A DNA stretch of 64,000 nucleotides from an uncultured Tateyamaria sp. (GTDB taxonomy: Bacteria; Pseudomonadota; Alphaproteobacteria; Rhodobacterales; Rhodobacteraceae). The stretch spans positions 682,001 to 746,000 of the forward strand of contig NZ_CANNDO010000002.1 of the NCBI RefSeq assembly GCF_947503385.1, in the 5' to 3' direction. This document shows, piece after piece, positions 1 through 8,890 of this stretch; the first letter of the stretch is position 1; each line of letters begins with the position of its first letter. The translations under genes were made by a program, and so were the position numbers. The notes beneath the pieces were generated by a model. The model searched no databases. It was not told the origin of the DNA and saw only the letters and a list, made by a program, of their open reading frames with translations.

Positions 1-1
1 C

Positions 2-799
2 ACCTTGCGCCGCCGGGACGGCGACACGTTGTACATTTCGACGCGGGCCGCGCCCGAAACCCAGACGTTCCAGTTGCTGTTGCAAGTGGCGCTGACCAGG
101 CAGGACCCCCTTCTCGAAGCGACGCTGGACCTTGCCCGGTTCCAAAGCGATGAAGCACGTGCCATCGCCAAAATCGGGCTCGCCAATTACTTTGCCGGGG
201 CTGCACTGATGCCTTACACCGCGTTTCAGGACGCGGCTCAGGTGACGCGGCATGACCTCGAACAGCTTGCCACGCGCTTTGGCGCGAGTATCGAACAGGT
301 CTGTCACCGCCTGTCGACGCTGCAACGGCCCGGCGCCAAGGGCATTCCGTTCTTCTTTGTCCGCGTGGATCAGGCCGGTACGATCACCAAGCGTCACTCT
401 GCCACGCGGTTGCAGTTTGCGCGGTTCGGCGGGGCGTGCCCGCTTTGGAATGTGCACCGTGCCTTTGAACAGCCGGGCCACTTCCTGCGCCAATTGGCGG
501 AAACGCCGGATGGCGTGCGCTACATCAGCCTCGCCCGCGATGTGTCGAAGCCCGGCGGTCGCTTCGGCGCACCGGTGCGCCGCTATGCCATTGCCCTTGG
601 ATGCGAGGTGCGCCACGCCCCCGCGCTTGTCTATGCCGACGGTCTTGATGTGGGACGGGCGGAGGCGTTCGAACCCATCGGCATCTCGTGCCGCATCTGT
701 GAACGCGACCGTTGCCACCAACGCTCCGTTCCGCCGCTGGAACGGCAATTGTCGGTCGATCCGGACGTACGCGGCGTGCTGCCCTATACGGTGCGCTAA
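2..799 (+). CDS. Short-chain acyl-CoA regulator, C-terminal part (5' end outside window)
   Basis: The reading frame is already open at base 2, so the gene begins upstream and its N-terminal helix-turn-helix region is not visible. The visible 265 codons match the C-terminal part of the XRE-type short-chain fatty acyl transcriptional regulator family, which carries an IrrE/ImmA-like segment and a DUF2083 domain. The recognisable tail is ISCRICERDRCHQR followed by a Pro-rich stretch near the end. Such proteins control propionyl- or acetyl-CoA metabolism genes, but the target cannot be told from here. Its stop overlaps the stop of the convergent thermonuclease gene by 4 bp. Family assignment is from motif recall. 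Confidence 0.8.
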   Translation, partial: TLRRRDGDTLYISTRAAPETQTFQLLLQVALTRQDPLLEATLDLARFQSDEARAIAKIGLANYFAGAALMPYTAFQDAAQVTRHDLEQLATRFGASIEQVCHRLSTLQRPGAKGIPFFFVRVDQAGTITKRHSATRLQFARFGGACPLWNVHRAFEQPGHFLRQLAETPDGVRYISLARDVSKPGGRFGAPVRRYAIALGCEVRHAPALVYADGLDVGRAEAFEPIGISCRICERDRCHQRSVPPLERQLSVDPDVRGVLPYTVR

Positions 800-1446
800 C
801 GCCGTGCCGCGCGCCATCCCGCGGCGTGCGCCTCGTCCGCCGAGCAAAACCACTGCTCTCCGCGCGCTTCGACAATGCCGGTCTGCTCGTAATAGGCTTG
901 GCCCGGCACGTGGAAAATGCGTCCATTGTCCGAAATGTTGCCTTTGATCCGGCACGCCGGATTGGGCGGGATCCGCCCCTTGGCCCGCGTCTTGCGAAAC
1001 CACGCGGGCGATTGCACGCGCAGCCCGTGCAGGCCGCGGTCAGCAACAAAAGCCGCCTTTTCGTCAAGATCGTAGTCCATGCCGTAGCGTCGGTAGGCAA
1101 AAGCCCAACCTGCGCTCACGATGTCGCGCCCCATGTCGACCCCGTCCACAACACAGGCCGCCACCATGCGCCCGTACCGATCCGTGTCCCGTGCCGCGCA
1201 ATGTGCTTGGCGTCCCTCGAAACGGGCACGCACCTGCGCGGTGACCCAAGCCCCGCAGTCAAAGGTGGTGCCGAACTCCGTCTCGCAGGTCTGGTCTAAT
1301 TCAGGCGCGTCGATTGCATGAAGCCGCACACGTGTACCCGCCACGTCAAGCGTGTCGGCATCAATCACGATTACCGGGCCGCGCACATCTGCCTGCACAA
1401 AAACCGGTAGGCATAAAAGAACAAGTACCGAACAAATCCTTAACAT
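796..1446 (-). CDS. Exported thermonuclease-family (SNase-like) protein
   Basis: This 216-residue protein begins with a signal peptide (about residues 1-19, ending VQA). A staphylococcal-nuclease fold follows. DADTLDVAGTRVRLHAIDAPE near residues 29-49 supplies the Asp and Arg of the active site, and DTDRYGRM near residue 88 supplies the second Arg. It probably acts as a periplasmic or secreted Ca-dependent nuclease or nucleic-acid-binding protein. The C-terminal 80 residues resemble an extra domain with two Cys (residues around 163 and 200) that many roseobacter homologues carry. It is convergent with the regulator on its left. The betA stop lies 54 bp past its start on the right. Confidence 0.8.
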   Translation of the reverse strand: MLRICSVLVLLCLPVFVQADVRGPVIVIDADTLDVAGTRVRLHAIDAPELDQTCETEFGTTFDCGAWVTAQVRARFEGRQAHCAARDTDRYGRMVAACVVDGVDMGRDIVSAGWAFAYRRYGMDYDLDEKAAFVADRGLHGLRVQSPAWFRKTRAKGRIPPNPACRIKGNISDNGRIFHVPGQAYYEQTGIVEARGEQWFCSADEAHAAGWRAARR

Positions 1447-1500
1447 CGTCCTAAATTGTCCATGCGCCAGCCCAAGTTCAAGGGCCCTGCGACACAGAGG

Positions 1501-3159
1501 TTAACGCTGTGCCGTCTCCCAACTGGGATGCACCCACGGAGCGTCGTTGCTGGGGGGCAACGGATCGCGGCCCAGGATATGATCAGCCATCTTTTCCCCG
1601 GTCATGATCGACGGGCCGTTGAGATTGCCATTGGTTATCCGTGGAAAAACGGAACTGTCCACCACCCGCAACCCATCCACGCCAATCACCCGACCCTGTG
1701 GGTCGACCACTGCGTCTGGGTCGTCCATGCGCCCCATCTTGCAGGTGCCGCAGGGGTGATACGCGCTTTCGGCATGTTCGCGGATGGCATCGTCAAGTGC
1801 ATCGTCGCTTTGCGCCGCAGACCCTGGTTGGATTTCATGTTTGACGAAGGGCGCCATGGCCTCTTGCGCGAAGATTTCGCGCGTCAGTCGGATGCAAGTG
1901 CGAAATTCGTCCCAATCCTGCGGGTCGCTCATGTAATTGAACGCGATCTTGGGATCGTCGCCCGGATCGGCAGAACGCAGTGACACCCGCCCCCGGCTCA
2001 CCGACCGCATCGGCCCCGTATGAGCCTGAAAGCCATGCCCTTCGGCAGCCGTCTGGCCGTCATAGCGCACGGCGATGGGCAGAAAGTGGAACTGGATGTC
2101 TGGGTAGCTGATACCGGCGCGACTGCGGATGAACCCGCAGCTTTCAAAATTGTTTGATGCCCCCAACCCGGTCTTGGTGAACAGCCACTGCGCCCCGATC
2201 ATCGCTTTGCTAAAGATATTCCAGTGTTTATAGAGCGTTATGGGCTGTTTTGAAGCGAATTGGATGTACATCTCCAGATGATCCTGCAAATTGCCACCCA
2301 CGCCGGGACGGTCGACGATCACGTCAATCCCATGTTCTGCCAGATGCGCGGCTGGACCGATACCGGACAGCATGAGGATCTTCGGCGAATTGATTGAAGA
2401 CGCGGCCAAAATGACCTCGCGCCGCGCACGCACCACCTGACCACTGGCCAAGGCAACACCCACAGCGCGCCCGTCTTCCATCACCACGCGCTCGACCAAA
2501 CCGCGGACCAGATCGCAGTTCGGGCGTGTCAGGGCCGGTTTCAGATAGGCATTCGCGGCGGACCACCGCCGCCCCTTCCAGACGGTTTGTTCAAAGGGGC
2601 CAAAACCCTCCTGCTGCTGGCCATTGTAATCCTGTGTGACCGGATAGCCCGCCTGCCGCCCCGCTTCGACAAAGGCATGAAACAGCGGGTTGGTACGCGG
2701 CCCGCGCGTCACGTGCAGCGGCCCGTCGGTGCCACGCCACGCCGGATCACCGCCATGCCCGCAATCATGCCAGTTTTCCATGCGCTTGAAGTATGGCAGC
2801 ACATCCGCGTAAGCCCAGCCCTGCACGCCGCTGTCGGCCCAGTGGTCAAAGTCATGCGCGTGCCCGCGCACATACACCATCCCGTTGATCGAAGACGACC
2901 CGCCCACAACCTTGCCCCGCGGACAGACCAACCGCCGCCCACCCAGATGCGGCTCCGGCTCCGAGACATAGCCCCAATCGTAGCGCTTCATATTCATCGG
3001 ATAGGACAGGGCCGCTGGCATCTGAATAATCGGTCCAGCATCGGTCCCGCCATGCTCGATGACCAGCACCGACTGCCCGGCTTCGGCCAAACGGTAGGCC
3101 ACGGCGCAACCTGCCGACCCGGCGCCCACAATCACATAATCCGCTTCCATCTCACTCAC
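1501..3159 (-). CDS. betA: Choline dehydrogenase
   Basis: This 552-residue GMC-family flavoprotein oxidises choline to betaine aldehyde at the membrane. The N-terminal FAD-binding motif is [16 protein letters not shown] (residues 8-23). A GMC signature around [14 protein letters not shown] follows near residue 86, and the C-terminal active-site region [11 protein letters not shown] carries the conserved His. Length and motifs fit BetA. It is the last gene of the betI-betC-transporter-betB-betA minus-strand operon. A 245-bp gap containing a strong hairpin separates it from betB. ATG at 3159 is used; a second Met lies three codons further in. Confidence 0.95.
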   Translation of the reverse strand: MSEMEADYVIVGAGSAGCAVAYRLAEAGQSVLVIEHGGTDAGPIIQMPAALSYPMNMKRYDWGYVSEPEPHLGGRRLVCPRGKVVGGSSSINGMVYVRGHAHDFDHWADSGVQGWAYADVLPYFKRMENWHDCGHGGDPAWRGTDGPLHVTRGPRTNPLFHAFVEAGRQAGYPVTQDYNGQQQEGFGPFEQTVWKGRRWSAANAYLKPALTRPNCDLVRGLVERVVMEDGRAVGVALASGQVVRARREVILAASSINSPKILMLSGIGPAAHLAEHGIDVIVDRPGVGGNLQDHLEMYIQFASKQPITLYKHWNIFSKAMIGAQWLFTKTGLGASNNFESCGFIRSRAGISYPDIQFHFLPIAVRYDGQTAAEGHGFQAHTGPMRSVSRGRVSLRSADPGDDPKIAFNYMSDPQDWDEFRTCIRLTREIFAQEAMAPFVKHEIQPGSAAQSDDALDDAIREHAESAYHPCGTCKMGRMDDPDAVVDPQGRVIGVDGLRVVDSSVFPRITNGNLNGPSIMTGEKMADHILGRDPLPPSNDAPWVHPSWETAQR

Positions 3160-3404
3160 CCCAGGTGATTCCGCGAAGGGTCAAGGATGCCCAGCACCGC
3201 GCGCGCGGTATGTCCTTGAGGCTTCAGGGAAATCGCTTCGCATTTTTGATGAGGTGACTTGAGGATCATACCGATCCCGCAAGCCCCTCTCAGCACATTT
3301 CCAAACCGTCTCCGAACGGAACAACGCACACCGTCCTCACCCGCCCTTTTTCAGAGCGCGGGGTGGGCGGGTGGGCGCGCTCTGAAAAAGGGCGGCGCAC
3401 CATC
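3160..3404 (-). other. betB-betA intergenic region
   Basis: No coding sequence is apparent in these 245 bp. The gap lies inside an otherwise tight operon. It contains a large stem-loop just after the betB stop (separate entry) and about 180 bp of further sequence before betA, which could hold an internal promoter or leader. No tRNA, riboswitch or repeat is recognised. Confidence 0.6.
3341..3395 (-). repeat. 20-bp perfect inverted repeat with G-quadruplex-type loop
   Basis: Bases 3341-3360 and 3376-3395 are exact reverse complements (20 of 20). The loop 3361-3375 reads gggtgggcgggtggg on the plus strand, four G3 runs separated by single bases. The bet mRNA is transcribed from the minus strand, so its RNA loop would be C-rich and the G4-type run lies on the non-transcript strand. 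The hairpin starts 9 bases beyond the betB stop and has no U-tract after it. A 3' stabiliser or differential-expression element is therefore more likely than a simple terminator. Confidence 0.85.
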
Positions 3405-4856
3405 TCAGAACGGAGCCTCCAGATCGCCCATGCGCACGAAAACCGATTTCAGTTGGCTGTAGTGTTCAATCGCTGCCTTGGAATTTTCGCGCCCTACACC
3501 TGACCGCTTTGATCCGCCAAAGGGCGCTTCCACCGGCGCATCATTGTACGTGTTGATGTAGCAGGTGCCCGCTTCAAACCCTGCCGCCACCCGGTGCGCG
3601 CGAGTCAGGTCGCGCGTGAACACGCCTGCTGCAAGCCCAAACTCGGTGTCATTGGCCCGCGCCATGACGTCGTCCTCGTCTTCGAAGTCCAGCACGGCCA
3701 TCACTGGGCCAAAAATCTCTTCGCGAGCGATGACCATATCGTCCGTGACGTCGGCAAAAACCGTGGGTTCAAGATAAAAACCGTCTCGGTCCAGCCGCTT
3801 GCCGCCATAGACCAGCCGCGCCCCTTCGGCCTGCCCCTTGGCGATATAGCCCTGAACGATCTTCATCTGCCGCTCAGAGACCATGGGTCCAAAGGACGTC
3901 TCAGGGTCTTGCGGATCGCCCATCACAGCACCCGCCAGACGTTCTGCCAGTCGCGTCAGGAACGCTTCCTTGATCCCCTTGTGCACAAAAACGCGCGTGC
4001 CGTTGGAACAGACCTGCCCCGAGGAATAGAAATTCCCAAGGATCGCGCCAGACACGGCGTTTTCCACGTCCGCATCGTCAAAGATGATCAGCGGTGACTT
4101 GCCGCCCAACTCCATCGTCACGTGCTTGATCCCTGCCGCGGCGGCGGCATAAACCTTGGCCCCCGTGGGCACGGACCCGGTCAGCGACACTTTGTCGACG
4201 CGGGCATCACCCACCAGCGCGGCCCCGACCTCGCCCATGCCTTGGACCACGTTGTAGACGCCCGCAGGCGCGCCCGCTTCATGCAGGATCTCGGCCACCT
4301 TGAGCGCGCAGAGCGGCGTGGTTTCGGATGGTTTGAACACCATCGTGTTGCCACACGCCAGCGCAGGCGCGCCCTTCCAGCAGGCGATTTGCGTTGGATA
4401 ATTCCAGGCACCGATGCCGACACAGACACCCAAAGGCTCGCGGCGGGTATAGACCCAGTCCTCACCCAACTGAATGTGCTCGCCCGTCAGCGTGGCAGCC
4501 ATGCCGCCGAAATACTCCAGCGCGTCGGCACCGCTGGTGGCGTCCACCACGGACGTTTCCTGATACGGTTTGCCGGTGTCATAGGTCTCCAACACCGACA
4601 GTTCGTGATTGCGCGCGCGCATGATGTCCGCCGCACGGCGCAGGATGCGCCCCCGTTCCGTCCCGGTCATCGCTGCCCATTCGGCCTGTGCGGCGTGGGC
4701 AGAGGCCAGCGCAGCATCGACGATGGCGGGTGTCGCGGCGTGCACCTGCGCGATCTGTTCACCGGTCGCGGCATAAATCACGTCGATGGGCGTGCCATCG
4801 CGGTCATCGACATAGCGGCCATTGATGAAATGGCTGGCGGTTGGTTGGATCTGCAT
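3405..4856 (-). CDS. betB: Betaine aldehyde dehydrogenase
   Basis: This 483-residue NAD(P)-dependent aldehyde dehydrogenase converts betaine aldehyde to glycine betaine. Catalytic Glu249 sits in TMELGGKSP and nucleophilic Cys283 in [13 protein letters not shown], both at the positions usual for the family. The cofactor-binding GSVPTG segment is near residue 227. Its place between the transporter gene and betA confirms the assignment. A 54-bp gap separates it from the transporter gene upstream. Together with BetA it completes choline oxidation to the osmolyte betaine, which roseobacters can also demethylate for carbon and nitrogen. Confidence 0.95.
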   Translation of the reverse strand: MQIQPTASHFINGRYVDDRDGTPIDVIYAATGEQIAQVHAATPAIVDAALASAHAAQAEWAAMTGTERGRILRRAADIMRARNHELSVLETYDTGKPYQETSVVDATSGADALEYFGGMAATLTGEHIQLGEDWVYTRREPLGVCVGIGAWNYPTQIACWKGAPALACGNTMVFKPSETTPLCALKVAEILHEAGAPAGVYNVVQGMGEVGAALVGDARVDKVSLTGSVPTGAKVYAAAAAGIKHVTMELGGKSPLIIFDDADVENAVSGAILGNFYSSGQVCSNGTRVFVHKGIKEAFLTRLAERLAGAVMGDPQDPETSFGPMVSERQMKIVQGYIAKGQAEGARLVYGGKRLDRDGFYLEPTVFADVTDDMVIAREEIFGPVMAVLDFEDEDDVMARANDTEFGLAAGVFTRDLTRAHRVAAGFEAGTCYINTYNDAPVEAPFGGSKRSGVGRENSKAAIEHYSQLKSVFVRMGDLEAPF

Positions 4857-4910
4857 GTCTGTTCCTTAATAATCGTGCCGGTGGCGACGAACGCCGCCAC
4901 CGGCATTGGG

Positions 4911-6089
4911 TCACTCGGCGGGGGCCGCACCCATTGTGCCACCACCCAGACGGTCCCGGTGCATCAGCACCCAGACAAGGCAGGCGATGTAGATACCGAT
5001 AACGGCGGTCCCGACCCACTGGATTTGCAGCCACTGGCTCTGAAACAGCAGGGTCAGCACAAACAGCAACGCCGCATTGCCCAGCACGTATTGCACCTTG
5101 CCATAGCGGTCAGCCGTCAGGCTAAGGTTGTCGGTGTAAAGCCGGATCAGCGAGTCAAACGAGTTGATCACGAACAGGATGCCCACAACAGTCATCGACC
5201 AGTTCACCAGCCCCGTCATGTCGATGGCGTTCAGGTGATACCAATAGGCCACCGTGAACCACACGCCCAGCGGGATCGACGGAAAGATCAGGAGCGACGC
5301 CAGCAGTTGCCACGTGGTCAGACCGCCGACAAAGCGCGATGTGAATTGCCCGATCATGATCGACCATGCGAACCACCAGAACAGGTAAAACTCGTGGTAA
5401 TCCGTCAGCGGAATGATGAACTTGTGAATATTGGCAAAGTAGCCGCCGATGTTACTGCCCGTACTCAGGAATTCGCCAAAGCTCATGCCCGCATTGATCC
5501 ACATGCCCGCGATCAGGGCAAAGAACACAAAGGTCGAGGCGACCGACAGAATCTTCACATATTTGATGTCGGTCGACGAATAGGACGCCGCGAGGATCAC
5601 GAGGAAACAGATCACGTAGAAGGCCGGGATGACCGTCTCGCCGTCCCCCACTTCGGGGATGTAGTAAGGCATGTAGATCAGGAACAGCGCGCCGGTAAAC
5701 GCACAGGTGGTGATGATCACCAGGTTGTTGATCAGCTTGACCAGACCATTCTGAAAGAACTTCACATGCGGCTCGATTGCGCAAAAGTAGAAGGCCGTCA
5801 GGAAGTAGAACGCCCAGATCAGGAACCCCCAGAAGCCGAACTCCAGCGCCAGCGGGTTGGTGAACGCATAGGCCGGTTCGGTTGCTGTGTCGGCATAAAG
5901 CGGGAAGTCAAAGGCGATCGGGAACATAATCAAACCGACATCGAGGCCGGATGTGAACAGGATCGCGATGAACACGAACAGGCTGACCGGTTGCGGCCCC
6001 GTAAGGCGCACGTTCCAGTATTTGATCGTAACAAAGACCACCAGCGCAAAGGCCAGCAGCACCCCGAAGGATATGATTGTGGTGAGCAT
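4911..6089 (-). CDS. BCCT-like choline/betaine transporter, short form
   Basis: This 392-residue, very hydrophobic protein has about ten membrane segments. WWFAWSIMIGQFTSRF near residue 240 resembles the Trp-rich signature helix of betaine-choline-carnitine transporters. It is about 100 residues shorter than usual BCCT proteins, and the Gly-rich motif is replaced by SGLDVGLIMF. The start at 6089 is chosen over an upstream Met at 6128 because GGAGGG lies 9 bases before it. Its place between betC and betB suggests uptake of choline or choline-O-sulfate. The family assignment is likely but the substrate is inferred from context. Confidence 0.75.
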   Translation of the reverse strand: MLTTIISFGVLLAFALVVFVTIKYWNVRLTGPQPVSLFVFIAILFTSGLDVGLIMFPIAFDFPLYADTATEPAYAFTNPLALEFGFWGFLIWAFYFLTAFYFCAIEPHVKFFQNGLVKLINNLVIITTCAFTGALFLIYMPYYIPEVGDGETVIPAFYVICFLVILAASYSSTDIKYVKILSVASTFVFFALIAGMWINAGMSFGEFLSTGSNIGGYFANIHKFIIPLTDYHEFYLFWWFAWSIMIGQFTSRFVGGLTTWQLLASLLIFPSIPLGVWFTVAYWYHLNAIDMTGLVNWSMTVVGILFVINSFDSLIRLYTDNLSLTADRYGKVQYVLGNAALLFVLTLLFQSQWLQIQWVGTAVIGIYIACLVWVLMHRDRLGGGTMGAAPAE

Positions 6090-6179
6090 GTGAAAGGTCC
6101 CTCCATGTTGACCCGTTGGCTTTGGCACCCGATTTTCTGATCCATCACTCCGTTGGCGCCCAGCGGGTGATGTATTGGT

Positions 6180-7688
6180 TTATTCTCCGCGCGGAAACCT
6201 CTGATTTTCCTCAACAACGTTGAGGTCCATATGATTTCGCATATAGCGTTCTGATGCGCGTTGCAGCGGCTGGTAATCCCACGGGTAATATCCCCCCTCG
6301 CGCAGCGCCTCGTAGACCACCCAGCGGCGCGCCTGACTGGCGCGCACATCCGCATCATAACGGTCGAGATCCCAGCGCGCTTCGGATTTGGCGCGCAACT
6401 GTGCGAGCGTGCCCTGATGCTCGGGCGTGTCAGCAAGGTTGGTCAGTTCATGCGGATCGGCGTCCAGATCGAACAGCTGATCGGGGTCCAGTGCGCACCG
6501 GTTGTATTTCCACTTTCCATAACGCAGCGACACCATCGGCGCATATGACGCTTCGGCGGCGTATTCCATTGCAACAGGTTCCGTGCGCGCCACGCCCTGA
6601 CCCTGCGGCACAAGGCTTTGGCCGGCGGTCCATGGCGCGACCTCGGACATGTCGACGCCCGACAAATCACAGAGCGTTGGGCACACGTCGATGGTGCTAA
6701 CCGGGTCAGTGACCAGACCCGGTGCCATTGACGGCGCGCAGATCATCAACGGCACACGGGCTGATCCTTCGTAGAAGGACATTTTGAACCACAGCCCTCG
6801 CTCGCCCAACATGTCCCCGTGGTCGGAGACAAACAGAATGATTGCCTCTTGCCGCGTCCCTTCCAATGCGCCCAAAAGGTCTCCGATCTTGTCATCCAGA
6901 TAGGAGATATTGGCGAAGTAGGCGCGCCGCGAACGGCGAATATCCGCGTCCGTGATGTTGAAGTTATCGCGGTCGTTTGCGTCCAGAATACGCTGAGAAT
7001 GCGGGTCCTGATCCTCGTAAGGGATCGGGCCGACCTCGGGCATCAGGTGCGCGCAATCCTCATAGAGGTCCCAGTATTTGCGGCGCGCCACATATGGGTC
7101 GTGCGGGTGGGTAAAGCTGACCGTCAGACACCATGGCCGCGCGTCATGGCCACGCCCCAGATCGTAGATCTTGCGGGTGGCGTGATAGGCAACCTCGTCG
7201 TCATATTCCATCTGGTTGGAAATCTCGGCCACGCCTGACCCGGTGACGGAACCCATGTTGTGATACCACCAGTCGATCCGCTCGCCCGGTTTGCGGTAAT
7301 CCGGGGTCCAGCCGAAATCGGCCGGATAGATATCTGTGGTCAGCCGTTCCTCAAAGCCGTGCAACTGTTCGGGCCCGACGAAATGCATCTTGCCGGACAG
7401 GCAGGTCTGATACCCCGCACGGCGCAAATGATGAGCGTAGGTGGGGATGGATGACGGGAATTCAGCCGCATTGTCAAAGACACCTGTGACGCTTGGCAAT
7501 TGCCCGGACATGTAGGACGCCCGCCCCGGTGCGCAAAGCGGCGAGGCGGTGTAGCTGTTGGCAAATCGGGTTGAGCGCGCGGCCAGCGCCTTGAGGTTCG
7601 GCGCGTGCAACCAATCGGCAGGACCGTCGGGAAACAATGTGCCGTTCAATTGGTCGACCATGAAAATCAGTATGTTCGGTTGGCTCAT
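6180..7688 (-). CDS. betC: Choline-sulfatase
   Basis: This 502-residue arylsulfatase-family enzyme hydrolyses choline-O-sulfate to choline and sulfate. The metal-binding N-terminus is NILIFMVDQLNG. The formylglycine motif C52-A-P-G-R sits in SPLCAPGRASYMSGQ, and Cys52 would be converted to formylglycine. VSDHGDMLGERGLWFK near residue 290 supplies further metal ligands. The C-terminal choline-sulfatase extension ending in NVVEENQRFPRGE is typical of BetC. Its start codon overlaps the betI stop by 4 bp (7685-7688), indicating translational coupling. It lets the cell draw choline, and thus betaine, from a sulfate ester made by algae, fungi and plants. Confidence 0.94.
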   Translation of the reverse strand: MSQPNILIFMVDQLNGTLFPDGPADWLHAPNLKALAARSTRFANSYTASPLCAPGRASYMSGQLPSVTGVFDNAAEFPSSIPTYAHHLRRAGYQTCLSGKMHFVGPEQLHGFEERLTTDIYPADFGWTPDYRKPGERIDWWYHNMGSVTGSGVAEISNQMEYDDEVAYHATRKIYDLGRGHDARPWCLTVSFTHPHDPYVARRKYWDLYEDCAHLMPEVGPIPYEDQDPHSQRILDANDRDNFNITDADIRRSRRAYFANISYLDDKIGDLLGALEGTRQEAIILFVSDHGDMLGERGLWFKMSFYEGSARVPLMICAPSMAPGLVTDPVSTIDVCPTLCDLSGVDMSEVAPWTAGQSLVPQGQGVARTEPVAMEYAAEASYAPMVSLRYGKWKYNRCALDPDQLFDLDADPHELTNLADTPEHQGTLAQLRAKSEARWDLDRYDADVRASQARRWVVYEALREGGYYPWDYQPLQRASERYMRNHMDLNVVEENQRFPRGE

Positions 7689-8260
7689 GCCGCGTCTCCG
7701 ATCAGTTGGTCCAGCGCGCGGTGCGCCACGGCCTTGGCCCCGGGTGCCGATGTTCCGTCACCGAGAGCCGCACGCAGATACAGGCCGTCGATCAGCGCGC
7801 CCAGCGTCTCTGCATCTGCACTGGCATCACGGCTGAGCGGGCGCAGCGCGTGGCGCAGATTGGCATAGAGCCGTCGCTGGTAGAGGCGCAGCAGCCGGTT
7901 CGTTTCGGGTTGCGTCGCCGCCTGAGCATAGAGCGTCATCCACGCACAGACGGTCGCGGGGTCGAAACAGGACGGCGCAAAGCTCGCCTCGATCAACGCT
8001 TCGGCCCGGGCGCGCGGCGTCTCGGCCGCCCGCAAACCCGCCACGACCTCGGCCCCAAAGCCGCGCAGGATATGCAGCATCGCCGCACGAAAGATCTGAT
8101 CCTTGCCGCCAAAATAGTGATGCGCCAAGGCCGACGACATGCCCGCCCGCCGCGCGATCTGACTGACGGTCACATCCAGCGTGCCCGCCGCCCCGATCTC
8201 GGCGATTGTGGCGCGCACCAGCGCGTCGCGGCGAATGGGCTCCATTCCGACTTTGGGCAT
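7685..8260 (-). CDS. betI: TetR-family repressor of betaine synthesis
   Basis: This 191-residue TetR-type regulator has an N-terminal helix-turn-helix (about residues 28-50, ISQIARRAGMSSALAHHYFG), a typical BetI recognition helix. The family represses the bet operon and is relieved by choline. It is the first gene of the operon and starts 29 bp from a perfect 13-bp-armed palindrome that should be its operator. Length equals the usual BetI length. Confidence 0.93.
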   Translation of the reverse strand: MPKVGMEPIRRDALVRATIAEIGAAGTLDVTVSQIARRAGMSSALAHHYFGGKDQIFRAAMLHILRGFGAEVVAGLRAAETPRARAEALIEASFAPSCFDPATVCAWMTLYAQAATQPETNRLLRLYQRRLYANLRHALRPLSRDASADAETLGALIDGLYLRAALGDGTSAPGAKAVAHRALDQLIGDAA

Positions 8261-8289
8261 TGCGGCTCCTTTGGCGCGGAACTTGCCCG

Positions 8290-8317
8290 TTTATTGATTG
8301 ACTCGTCAATCAATAAA
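8290..8317. promoter_or_regulatory. Probable BetI operator upstream of the bet operon
   Basis: The sequence tttattgattgac (8290-8302) is followed after two bases by its exact reverse complement (8305-8317). The ATTGATTG core resembles the known Escherichia coli BetI site. The palindrome lies 30 bp upstream of the betI start, where an autoregulating repressor would overlap the promoter. Confidence 0.8.
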
Positions 8318-8511
8318 AACTGCGGTCACGCCAGGACCGCCGCCGTGTCGCGCGACAGGCAGAGGCGCGACGCCCATTCCTACATGTCGTCCAGTTCGGC
8401 AAGTCCCGGAAAACCTATATGTGAGAATAGGTTATCCAAATCTTGATCGACTGTTCATTGAAGTAATGGCAATGCGCGGCCCGCAGTTGATCTGCCGAAC
8501 CTGTCCTACAT

Positions 8512-8817
8512 CTAGTCGATCAAAATCTGGGCCATGCTGTTGCCGGGGTGGATGTAACCATCGAAATACGGTTCCCGATACGTCGACGCGCGCGTCAGAC
8601 ACTGAAATCTGCCGGTGCATTTCGGACGCACCCACCAGTCCTTGGCATAAGCGTGGTATCCTTCATCGGCGTCACAGGTCACGCGCAGGGTTCGCGTCTT
8701 TACCGCTTCAATTTCAACAACCTGCCGCGCGCATTTGGTGATGGTTCGCACTACCGGATGGCGGTTCGGTGTCGGCGCATGTGTCGCAATCTGAAGATTG
8801 ATGTTCTTTAGAGCCAC
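8512..8817 (-). CDS. Small hypothetical protein, Cys-containing
   Basis: A 101-codon frame opens with GTG and ends just past the start of the open region at 8512. The product has no signal peptide or membrane segment. Its middle part (about residues 33-75) has an ordered look, with VTCDADEGYHAYAKDWW and three further Cys (near residues 29, 67 and 72). Codon use is less GC-rich at the third base than in neighbouring genes, especially in the first 30 codons. No ribosome site is convincing. I do not recognise a family. It stands alone between the bet promoter and the DMT gene, with no visible operon. It may be a real orphan or a remnant. Confidence 0.45.
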   Translation of the reverse strand: MALKNINLQIATHAPTPNRHPVVRTITKCARQVVEIEAVKTRTLRVTCDADEGYHAYAKDWWVRPKCTGRFQCLTRASTYREPYFDGYIHPGNSMAQILID

Positions 8818-8890
8818 AATCGTGCGGTCCCGCGTGAACCTTCAGCCGGGCTCCCGGGCTGCGCTGGTGCCTGTCAAAGCCGCCGCGCCC

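Noticed and set aside
4122-6140. Long plus-strand open frame of over 600 codons
   Set aside because: It is antisense to betB and the transporter gene and is rich in His, Arg, Asp and Gln, a pattern typical of shadow frames in GC-rich DNA.
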